A program made the position numbers and the translations under genes. The notes under the pieces are model-generated. The model saw only the letters and a list, made by a program, of their open reading frames with translations, made no database searches and was not told where the DNA came from. This document shows, piece by piece, positions 33,576-43,038 of a DNA stretch of 64,000 nt. Origin of the DNA: Bimastos eiseni (Eukaryota > Annelida > Clitellata > Crassiclitellata > Lumbricidae); assembly GCA_959347315.1 (NCBI GenBank), contig OY365806.1, positions 53,497,862-53,561,861 of the forward strand. The letters are read 5' to 3'. Every line of letters starts with the position of its first letter. Position 1 is the first letter of the stretch.

Positions 33576-33939
33576 GGAAGACAGACCAGAGAAGAGCAGA
33601 ATATAGGCAGAGAATGTCTATACGGCAGGCAAGGTTCTTTAGGAAGTCAATTTCAAATGGTTGGACTCACCTATAAAACAGCTCGATGTTGCCTCATTGA
33701 GGTATGTATAAGCATAAGGGACAACCAGATCCCCACTCAGAGTGGCTGTCGGCCGCAAGGAGCATTATTGGGATAGCACAGTTCCTGGAGATAAACCGTT
33801 GCAATGCCAAGGAAACAGCACCAAAGAAGAACAGAAACCTGAACAGAATGCATTGGAGACAAGTTAAAGTAAAAACATGGGTTTTTTGGCACCCTCTTTT
33901 ATCTGGTAGATACCCGAAACCCTGACATCAACGGTAACA

Positions 33940-34270
33940 TACCTGAAAAAGAGTTGAAAGATGTGCGACTGATGGTCCGACCAACCGTCACAAACTTTAC
34001 ACAAGCCAAGTTAAATCAAAGACGGTAACATTTTTGTAACATTTTTGTATGTTTTAGTCAGTTTTTCAGTGATATTTATATCAATTTTTTAGTCTTGTTT
34101 GTCAAATTTGATACACTGCATTGTCATGCAAGCGTCAAATGTGTGCAAAATTTCAGCTCTCTAGGTCGACGGGAACAAACCCGAAAAAGAGTTGATGATT
34201 ATCCATCGGAGGTCCGGTGACTCCGGTTGAACCCGTGACAAACTTTACACAAGCCAAGTTATAGAAAAGA
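33940..34270 (+). repeat. Direct repeat pair, ~230 bases apart
   Basis: GAAAAAGAGTTGA and CACAAACTTTACACAAGCCA occur at 33951-34009 and again at 34182-34259. The segment immediately precedes the hairpin at 34278-34340. No coding content. Confidence 0.6.
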
Positions 34271-34277
34271 GGGTGAA

Positions 34278-34340
34278 AAGATAACCAGTGCAGAACATCA
34301 CTCTTATAATATTAGAGTGATGTTTTGCACTGGTTATCTT
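34278..34340. repeat. 27-bp-arm hairpin with one mismatch
   Basis: The left arm 34278-34304 (AAGATAACCAGTGC...) and right arm 34314-34340 (...GCACTGGTTATCTT) pair over 27 bases with one mismatch. The loop is nine bases, TATAATATT. A second, weaker hairpin (TTGGCTATC/GATAGCCAA) follows at about 34357-34390. The intron is transcribed, so the stem would be present in pre-mRNA. Confidence 0.8.
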
Positions 34341-34721
34341 ATGCTGACATGTGACTATCTTTGGCTATCCTTGACGATCAAAGATAGCCAAACGTGGATA
34401 TATCAAACGTGCAGCTGATCGCTGACGTGTTCAAATTTCCCAATCCAGCACCAACATATATAGCCTAGGCATACTAACTGATGAACTTTCAGTTCTTAAT
34501 GTTTTTCAGTAACTGTTTTAAACTTGTACAGGGAGTACTTCTAGTTTCTCTTTATGAGGAACTATCTAAATTTGTAATTAAGCTTATCAATTGAAATTCC
34601 ACTGTCCAACCAGCAAAGCAAGCAGTTAATAAGCATTAAGATAGAACAGAGGTTTTGCACAGTCTAGTTGTTTAGTCTAATTGCAAACTTTTGATCAACA
34701 TTTTATATATTTGGTCTATAG

Positions 34722-34875
34722 GCTTTTCCAGGGTTACATGTCCCAGACGGAGAATCCATCTGCTTCCGACTTCCACTCAAAGACAGGACAAGCTCTGAAC
34801 TCAATGACTTCCTGTGAACAGAAAAGGAACATTCGATCATGTGTTTATGATTCATTTTTAAATAAACGTCTTCCG
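34722..34875 (+). CDS. CHST15-like gene, 3' PAPS-loop exon, second half
   Basis: Acceptor GGTCTATAG, donor CCG|GTATGT, phase 2 in and 0 out. The first base completes the Arg codon of the previous exon, giving N-P-T-E-R-L-F-Q-G-Y. CHST family members carry R-D/N-P-x-E-R-x-x-S, where the Ser contacts the 3'-phosphate of PAPS; here that position is Gln (34729-34731). The rest, including ASDFHSKTGQALNSMTSCE and IRSCVYDSFLNKRLP, follows the D-F-H-E-K-V-T-E-A and R-A-C-V-Y-N-N-T-L order of CHST15. The two Cys residues of that region are kept. Confidence 0.93.
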
Positions 34876-34947
34876 GTATGTAAATTTTTAATATGTGATT
34901 TTATATATAGTGTTCGAGACAATGTATGAAATATATAGCCAGATGAA

Positions 34948-35045
34948 GCAAGCAATCAATCAATGAAACTTGATATAGTGCCAAGAAATCTACTCAGAGG
35001 CGCTCCCAGTCCAACCTTGCCTAAAGAAGACAGATTTCAGAGAAT
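34948..35045 (-). mobile_element. LINE 3'-end remnant with (GATT)n tail, reversed
   Basis: AAGCAATCAATCAATGAAAC then TACTCAGAGGCGCTCCCAGT is the complement of the terminus at 18488-18565. Only the last ~100 bases are present. Confidence 0.6.
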
Positions 35046-35930
35046 AATAGAAAGGGGATAGTGTGAAGATATCTGATTGGCCATCATAGGCCACGCCCAG
35101 CTATGCCGACAAATGGCGCCTAGGATAGTGGTGGCGCCCACCGACCACACTAGAAGCTCAGCTTACCAACAAACTAGTCATATATCTGTAAACTACTTGA
35201 TTACAAAAAAACAGCAGTCTTATTTATATATCTTCATTACTCGTTGCATAAAGTAAGTTCCTAGGCAAAAGCCGAAGATCCAATGGGAAGCCATTTCAAG
35301 CTGACAGGCCACAACTCTTGGCTGCGTGCACGCGCTCAGTTACCCAGACATTTCCGCGCAGTGAAATTGTTTCCCGCGCAGCTAATAAAAATTACCACAA
35401 AGTGAACAGACAAAGTTGGCATTCATTGCAAGACAGGAAGTCGACGAACCACGTTCTCGTTTCATCTTGAGTCCGATTCGCTTTCGTTTCAATCGACGAA
35501 GTGCAACGCAATCAACATGTAAACGTAAATCGTTCATTAAAACCTCATTAGGTACTTGTCAGCTCAGTTGCTAGGATTTGTAAATGTCAGCATTCCAAAA
35601 AACGTCTGATTCCAAAGACAGGCGTCCCGACAGAGTCGGCAGTCTCCTCTGGCCCAGTGTGTCAGGTGACTCACGCCCGTAACCCTCGGTGTGCATTGAT
35701 TTGAAGTTGGTCTTGATTAGATACGATGGCAGTTGGGCAATCTGAACATATCCAGATGCATCCACGAACCAGGGTGCCAATCAACCCACCGTGGCACCGT
35801 TATCCAAATCAGACCAGCTAAGCTGCATCATGCATGTTGTTTCATCCAGTATCAAACTCCTAACTTAAGCGCTTTTTAATTGCATATGGAGGAGCCTGGA
35901 GTCTGGACTATAGTCATTCCATCATTTGCA
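35046..35930. other. Intronic stretch without recognised features
   Basis: No coding similarity was recognised. The region is locally richer in GC and CpG words at 35090-35170 and 35280-35500, with no ORF or splice context to indicate a promoter for a specific gene. Confidence 0.4.
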
Positions 35931-35939
35931 GAGAAGCTT

Positions 35940-38852
35940 CATTGCTTTGGATACTTGCTTCGAGTAAACTTGTCATTCTGTGTACAGTTTACTTAGACAC
36001 GAAGTGTAAAAAAGCGGTTACTTCATTTAAATCAGCATGGCTGGAAGAGCTGGTTGAAACGGAAGTAGTTGAATCGAAACTGCCAAAGCGTGTGAAATTA
36101 GGAAACATTTTGAATTTTACCGAAAGCGGTGGCGTTGTCTGCAAAATATGTGCCAAGGCATGCTGTGATTTTGCGACTGGAAAAACCTGGGATATGTGGA
36201 AATTGGATTATCTGAAGAGATACATAACTCAGAAAATTCATTATGGACTCAATTGTCAAATTGAAAAGAATTCAAGCTGGAGCTGGAATTAGCTGCTTGC
36301 TCACCGAGTCGGAAGGTAATTATTTGATAGAAGCAGATGGAAGCGAACGGTTGGCAGCGCAGGCATGGGTGAGCAAGTTAAGATTCTCATAGACAATGTT
36401 TTATTGGGTCTGTCAATGAATGCCTCGATGCTGTCAGTTTTGGACATTCACGATCCGATGGCAAAATGTGTGAAACTTCCCGACTGCTGGCTTAGTAAAC
36501 ACTATGCGTTTGAGTTCATTGAATGTATCAACTCAGTAGTTCGAGAAACATACATGCTCTGGAAATTCGTGAGTCTGAGTTCCATACATAAATTGTTGAC
36601 GAAAGTACAGACATATCCGTAACCAAAATGCTGATTATGTACATTACATATCGTCCTGTAGGAATGAAGTCTCACAGCACAGGTTTTGCTGGTATGGTAA
36701 AACTCACAGCCTGTGGCAGTCAGTCCATTTTTCCAGCCACCAAAGTGTTTTATTTTAAGAACAATCTTGATTTCAACAAAATTGTCATGTTTACCTAAGA
36801 TGGGGCATCAGTTATGCTTGAAAAAAGAAATGATGTGGCGTCACTGATCTGTGCCATGGTTCCCCATTTGACTGAACAGCATTGCATTGCTCACAGGGAA
36901 GATTTAGGAATTGATGATGCTTGGGAAATGGTTTCCCTTATGAAAACAGGTGAAACATTGCTGCAGACAGTTTACACTGTCTTCAGCCGATCTAGTGTAA
37001 AAAGGCTAAATTCGAAGAGCTGACAAATGTCACTGATGCAGATGTTGTAACTTTTCGTCCACTCAATGAGATTAGATGGATGTCTCGACATTTTGCGGTC
37101 AAAGCCTTGATGAAGAACTATGCCATCTTGATTGACTATTTTGTAATGCAGGTGGACGAAAATAACGACCCAATTGCTAAATACCAGGGCTGTTGATATC
37201 GAGATAAAGTATCGCGATACTTTGGTATTGCCGATACTTTTGTCAGTATTGCAGCGAGTATCACGATAGTTTTATTTTACTGGTATTGCATGTGTATCGC
37301 GATACTTTTCTTTAGCCTGTCAGCGATACTCGATACCAATACTTTTTCTCACAAAACTTTTTATGGTTTCTCAAGAAATATGCGAAGTCAATCGTTGCGC
37401 TTTGATAAGTTTAGGTCAATATACAGCCTCTTTCAGCCATATAGACCTTGTTGCGAACAGATGGAATAATTTATAAATAGAGAAATGACCGAAGTAGGCC
37501 TGTGTCCTTTTGCGTTCACTGGTAGAAGTGGCTTGCCAAATTAATTTGGCTACTTCAGAGACATTGTAATTGGCCCAAGGACCAATATGCACAGGACTGG
37601 AAAGTCTCTTTGTTCCTTCATGTCAACACTTTTGGGCGATATTCAGAAGCCAGAGATTTAAAATCTTTTTGATATAGGTTTAAATAATGAATTAATTCAT
37701 CAACCTTTAGTCATGAAGCCAAATTTACAAATTACTACCGGGTATGTCTGCAAAATAAAAAAATGCTGTTGGATGTTTAAAGTCCCATATTTTAAAACAG
37801 ATTCAAAATTTAGATTTTGGCAATATATGTGTTTAAGAATAAAGTGTGTTCACGGAACTATGACAAGTAACCATTCCTCTTATCTAGATTCCTTAAATTA
37901 GCCAAATTTAGGAAATTTTCTATAATTTTCGGTGCCTGAATTATAATTCATGCTTGGATTGAATTCAACAAGCATACTGAAAAGTATTGGTATTGATATT
38001 GCAATACTTTTCAGAAAAAGTATTGGTATTGCGATACTTTAATTAGGAAGTATTGGTATTGCTATTGCAATACTTTTTTCGAGTATTGTTAACAGCCCTC
38101 CTAAATACTGCTTGAAAGAACTCAAGAACCCTCAAGTCCACGTTGCATTAGCTGTACTGAACGAAGTTTTAGCCGAATTAGCAGCTCTGTTCGCTGTTTT
38201 CCAGATAAGCTGCATCACAACCATCGAGGCAGTGCAGTTTACTAAAGCTAAAATTAGTAAACTTAGATCTCAGTATTTAGAAGGTGTTAATCACTAGAGC
38301 AAGACCGTGAAGACGTTGTCAAAAACTGGTCATGCTGACACAGATACATCTTCAATCCTCAGGTTTATTGAGCGTCTCTGCATGCATCTACAAGACAGAT
38401 TTCCAGATGGTGAACTAAAAGAATGGATTGCATTTGACACGCAGGCGATTCAGACCCAAACGAGCTTTGATTATGGTAAAACAGCAATAACCAAATTATG
38501 GTCAAAATACTAGCAGTTATTGCCTCCAGACACTACACAAGAGAGACTGCACTCAGAATATGCTGAACTAAAATTTGTTTTGAAAGAAGGACTGCAATCT
38601 GGAACATTAAAAACTTTTGCCGACATTGTTAGCTTTGTGCTAACAGAAGAAAAGTTTTCAACGGTAGCAACTTTGGTGGATATATGCAGCACATTTCAAG
38701 CTTCGAGTGCTGATGCTGAACGTGGCTTTAGTTTAACGAACAATATAAAAACAAAACTGTGTAACAGACTGGAGATCGATCATCTGGACATGATAATGCG
38801 GATAAAGTTCTTTTTAACAAGGGGACAGAGTGTAGATCTCGACAAAGTGTAA
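35940..38852 (+). pseudogene. hAT transposase gene relic (ZMYM6/KIAA1586-like group)
   Basis: Pieces in order: a CCHC/BED-like N-terminal region (V-C-K-I-C-A-K-A and TGKTWDMWKLDYLKRYIT, 36140-36225), core segments at 36365-36620 and 36814-37025 (LLGLSMNASMLSVLDIHD; H-L-T-E-Q-H-C-I-A-H-R), R-P-L-N-E-I-R-W-M-S at about 37060, and the C-terminal dimerisation domain at 38685-38830 (SSADAERGFSLTNNIKTKLC, LEIDHLDMIMRIKFFL). This order is that of hAT transposases related to domesticated KIAA1586/ZMYM6-type proteins. Stops, frameshifts and a MITE insertion at 37185 inactivate it. No terminal repeats were found. Confidence 0.85.
37185..38100. mobile_element. hAT-type MITE, 916 bp, perfect 8-bp TSD, inside hAT relic
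   Basis: Flanked exactly by CTAAATAC (37177-37184 and 38101-38108). The ends are CAGGGCTGTTGATA and, inward from the right, GAGGGCTGTTAACA. Subterminal regions on both sides hold many AAAGTATCGCGATACTTT-like palindromes and GTATTGGTATTG words. The centre shares AGTAGGCCT.TGTCCTTTT and GGTAGAAGTGGCTTGCC with the copy at 62490-63236. There is no ORF. Removing it restores the hAT relic reading across the site. Confidence 0.9.
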
Positions 38853-38859
38853 AAATTTT

Positions 38860-39285
38860 GGAAGAGCAACAAAAATAGAAGGGAACAAACTATATAGACG
38901 AGGATTAACTCGAACGATAGGCCTATTCTAGTTCTACTGCATGCTAGCCATTTTTACCAAAAGAAATTGTTTTTATTAACCTTTTTGTTTTGTAACCTTG
39001 TGTAATGACGCAAAATTTCTGCACCAACCGCGTTGAACTTTGCACAATCATGCGCGCAAAGTGCACTGCTACCAGTCGCTTAGAGGGAACGTTGGCCACA
39101 ACAGGATATATTCATAAGTGTATTTTCTTTCTTTATGGATTATCATAGTGTAATATGAAATGCCTTGGCCATGCTGTGTTTGCAGCAGATTTTCTTGAGT
39201 GTGTTTTGTATACAATTGGTCTTAAATATCATTATTGTGTTTCTACACTGCATCTTTGACCTTAAAGATTATAACCATAACTATA
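38860..39285. other. Intronic stretch without recognised features
   Basis: The 3' flank of the hAT relic. No terminal inverted repeat was recognised. Confidence 0.4.
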
Positions 39286-39475
39286 AGGATCGCAGGTTCG
39301 AACCCACCCTGAGTCACTGCGTAGCGACCTTGGACAAGTTGCTCACCCATAGTTGTCTGTGAGAAAGGCAACGCGAAACTCACTTCAACCCTGGTTGGCG
39401 TAAAAGTTAACCAATTGGACCTGCCCTGCGGGCAGAGAATTCATCTTCATAATTGTTATACTATTCCGTGACAAT
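39286..39475 (+). mobile_element. tRNA-derived SINE, 5'-truncated
   Basis: GGATCGCAGGTTCGAACCCA at 39289-39308 is a near-perfect pol III B box with tRNA T-loop context. A body follows (GAGTCACTGCGTAGCGACCT, TTGGACAAGTTGCTC) that also appears at 6845-6935. The A box is not convincing, so the head is truncated. It lies about 100 bases before a host exon. Confidence 0.65.
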
Positions 39476-39574
39476 ACGTATGAAGTCTTATAAATACCCA
39501 ACGGTTGGACATGCACATTAAGCATAGTACTTTGTTGTATTAATCAAAATATGTTGTCTCATATTTAAATTTAG

Positions 39575-39722
39575 GTTAGGCTGCGTATTGGAATGTACTA
39601 TCCATTCATACAAGATTGGATAAATGTTTTTGGAAAAGACCAGGTTAAGGTCATTCGCTATGAGGATTATGTCAGCAATCCAAGTGAAGTCATCAATGAT
39701 GTTTGCTCATTTTTGCAGCTTC
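39575..39722 (+). CDS. CHST15-like gene, IRYEDY exon
   Basis: Acceptor AAATTTAG, donor CTTC|GTGAGTAT, phase 0 in and 1 out, 49 codons. VRLRIGMYYPFIQDWINVFG, KVIRYEDYVSNP and D-V-C-S-F-L-Q-L align without gaps to V-R-L-Q-V-G-L-Y...L-L-D-W-L, I-L-R-L-E-D-H and V-F-Q-F-L-N-L of CHST15. This is the conserved region after the 3' PAPS loop, where most sulfotransferases carry an R-x-E-D/E motif. It is intact here, in contrast to the two cofactor loops. Confidence 0.95.
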
Positions 39723-39724
39723 GT

Positions 39725-40650
39725 GAGTATGAAAACAGGGTTAACATTCTTAGTTTTATTAGTACATTTAAAAAAAAGAGTACATAGCTATGTAATAGTG
39801 GTTGCTGATTATTAATTGAGCTAGTTTACATTGTAGCCTAAAATTTACTGCATGTGACTACATTCACCATATGTATAGGAAAGTCTTAGAAGTTTGTGCA
39901 GAGGCAGAAAGGTTAACACCACCAACATTTTAACATGTAATTCTTCCTAGGTCGGCTCAAAGAAGTGGAAAATGGCAGCAAACATAAACCACTTTCTCTC
40001 CGACCATCCTACTTCGTGAATTTGTCAGTAAGGTGCTGCCTTTTTGTGCAGCAATGTGTTTGTCACTGTTGCCCAAGCTATTGAGCAACAGTGACAGACA
40101 CAAAATAGAAGCACTTTTGTAGTAGCATGGCTGCGTTACAGCTCTCTAGAAATTGTCCTTTTATCCGTAGGTTTAATAATAATTGGCATCAGCTATTTTT
40201 CTCAAACTGTTAATGATGCTGGCAACAATAATAATGATCAAGCTGCTCAGGTGCGTGATCGAAAGCTAACTAAAAAAATGAACCCTGCAAACATCCACGA
40301 ACTGCAGTTGTTGAAACAGTTTTACTTGTTAAGTCTACAAGGGATGAGTTCAAAGATGGAATATTTTATCCGTAGGAACTGGACTTAAAAAGCATTTATA
40401 GAAGGCATCTTTACCTATACATATTCACTTTATTTCTACATGGCACACTGCATCATTAGTGATCATACTTCCTGAGCAACACAATTTTTCAGACTTCTCC
40501 CAATTCCTTTCCAGATAGTGACGTTCCAAGGCACCTATTCAAATAATTAAATATTGAAATTTACAGTGTCAAATGCTACACCAACATTAAGGAAAACTTG
40601 TAAGCAGAATGAATTGTTCAGAATCCATGGCATCTTAGCTGTCTTAGCAA
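39725..40650. other. Intronic stretch with one notable stem-loop
   Basis: TTTGTCACTGTTGC at about 40059 and GCAACAGTGACAGA at about 40084 form a stem with a ~12-base loop. No coding, transposon or RNA similarity was recognised. The G-run at 40660-40682 and GGGGCCCCCACC at about 40718 lie just beyond. Confidence 0.5.
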
Positions 40651-41082
40651 GACTAGGCCCACTGAGAGGGGGGGAAGGGGGACAAATGATCCGGGCCTAA
40701 CCCCAAAAAAATAAAAAAAGGGGCCCCCACCGTTTGATTATTTGTAAAATTTTCTGTAATTGTTAAAAAATTTATTAACAAAACACATTTGGCTTTATTA
40801 ACTTGATTTACATTTTTTAAAGCCATGTTCCTACTTTAATATTCTCAATTAATTCTTAAGGCAGTCTTTTTGCTTGCAAAAGAATCAATAACTGAAAAGG
40901 TTGAATAATTTTTGAGCCAATATTTTTTTGATAAATTTGTTATAATGAGTCAACCTCGTCAATTAAATCCTTGCAAATGTCGCAAGAGTAACTTTCACAA
41001 AAATTTTCGCAAATAACCTTGTAGTCATAATCTTCTTGGAGAAACTTCCAAAAAAAATTCAAATTTCTTACAAAGACTTGAC

Positions 41083-41370
41083 ACTCCCTACTTTTCACTC
41101 AGGTTTCCTTTCCGAAAGGGTCACTCCATGGAAACCTTGTTTGTCCGTCTCCTCTCTGACATCTATAGGGCTATTGACAGGTCCTAGATCACAATTCTCG
41201 CACTGTTTGACATAAGCACTGCATTCGACATTGTTGATCACGAAATCCTCTTGCAGCGCTTATCGATCTTTTTTGGCCTGGCAGCACTCTTGACTGGCTA
41301 ACTTCCTTTCTTCAAGACTGCTCTTTCATGGTGGCCCATGGATCCACTAAGTCCCTGTGGGTCCCTGCTC
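41083..41370 (+). mobile_element. LINE RT fragment, same family as 21.3-23.3 kb
   Basis: Frames give F-R-K-G-H-S-M-E-T-L-F-V-R-L-L, then LFDISTAFDIVDHEILLQRL (about 41203-41265). These match the two RT motifs (HSMETLLARLL and FDISATFDTV) at 22220-22340. About 290 bp survive and several stops are present. It adjoins the unrelated LINE end at 41395. Confidence 0.75.
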
Positions 41371-41394
41371 CAATTGGATTAATTGCTGTAATAA

Positions 41395-41800
41395 GAATAA
41401 CTGCAACCTAAATAAGAATCTGAAGAAACGAGTGATCTAGTCTATGATATGGAGTGTAGTACTATATGGATAGGAAACATGGACCAAGAGGAAGAAGACA
41501 ATGAGATTGGAGGCCATCAAGATGTGGATATGGCAAAGGTTAGAGAGAGTTAGCTGGATGGAACACAGGACAAATGAAAGGACACTACAAATGGTTGACA
41601 AAAAGATCCCTGAGAATAGAAGTCAACAGAGAAAATTTCTTGGCCACATAATGAAGGGGAGAATGGAGGGGAAAAGGCAAGTGGAAAATTAGGAACGATG
41701 TCATTGGACTGGATGATGAAGTTGAAGGAGGAACGGGAAAACGTGACAAAGGACGACATTGCCAGGATGGCAGAGAACCACAGGAAGTAGATTCCTAATG
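41395..41800 (+). mobile_element. LINE C-terminal remnant (CETW-type)
   Basis: Y-G-*-E-T-W-T-K-R-K near 41475 is followed by MRLEAIKMWIWQRLERVSWM, R-K-F-L-G-H-I-M-K-G at about 41632-41662, and frame-shifted D-D-E...A-E-N-H-R-K at about 41715-41790. This is the same post-RT C-terminal arrangement (E-T-W, R-L-x-A-x-x-M, W, G-H-I) as the reversed copy at 3808-4345, but better preserved. Confidence 0.7.
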
Positions 41801-42426
41801 TTAAATTGGGCATCTTGGAACGTCTTATCTTATTTCGTGGATGGACCTTAGCATTTCTACTTGGTGTATGGATGAACAGCAATGCGATTCAATGCCCCAT
41901 AGGGATAGTAATATGCCTCACAAAATAAGTGCATAGCAAGCTGCAAATGCGTGGAACCAACCAACAGATTCCTGTTACCAGCTGACAGATGGCATGGATG
42001 CTAAGAGTTTATGGGCCAAGTTGTGTCGATAGGGTAGAGCGCTGACAGTGCTCGCAAGCACATTGACTATGATGACAAGTAAGGGAAGATGACGCGTGTC
42101 CAGATAATCTTCAAAGCACAAGGAGGTCATAGAAAAGGCATTGTGTGCTGGCTGGTAGATTGAATAGCCACCTGTGACAATCAGTCAAGGTCAATCCAAT
42201 GGCCGCGCCAGCCGCCCTTCACTGAAACGATGATACTCGGCTACAGGAGGCATACACGGTTTGCATAGTTGAGTTTCGACCGTACGCATCTGAAAGATGG
42301 GCATGATGCAATCACATGGCCTAAGCAACTTATGAACAAAATACCCCTTTAACGTACAAAATCTTTGGTAAAGCCTTTGAATGTGTCCGGTATGCAAAAA
42401 AATTATTAGAAAACTCCTATTTGTTT
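41801..42426. other. Intronic stretch without recognised features
   Basis: Nothing was recognised apart from the target duplication beginning at 42427. Confidence 0.45.
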
Positions 42427-43038
42427 GAAGTTACCAGGGATGTGGTCTCAAGACGATGATGTCTTGGTCTCGAGACGATCTCGAGACCGAAAAACTGCCG
42501 TCTTGGTCTCAAATGCATCGGTCTTGGTCTCGGACCATCGGTCTTGGTCTTGGTCTCGAATGTGTCAGTCTTGGTCTTAAAGAAATGGTCTTGGGATTGG
42601 TCTCCATCTTAGATTAGCATTCTTGGTCATCAAATCAAATCAAATTTATTGAAACCATCGTGCCACATTTACAAAAGATTAGCAAACAGAAGTACATTAT
42701 CAAATAAATAGAAATTAGTTCAATTGAAGCCAACAATAAAATTATACAATTGAAAATAAAGATGATCAACAGGAGTTCCAAAGGGGATTAAACCCCGCTA
42801 AAAGGAACCCCTAATTTCCCTGTACAACAAAATTACGAAGATGGCGAGTTGAGATGAAAGGTACTAGAATAAGCAAAAAGCAAAATAATTTTTTTTTTTG
42901 AATAACCGAATTACTCAATCTGTTCGTCAGGTGGTACATTGAATGCAAAAAACCCTTGAATTTGACAGTGATTACAGATGAAACAATAAAACTATTAAAA
43001 CACAATAAACAGGATTGAAAAAGAAGATAAGGTTAACC

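Noticed and set aside
39286..39310. A functional tRNA gene at the B box
   Set aside because: No acceptor stem, anticodon arm or A box; the body matches a SINE copy elsewhere.
39624..39815. Second open frame overlapping the 39575 exon
   Set aside because: Shifted-frame shadow of the conserved IRYEDY exon.
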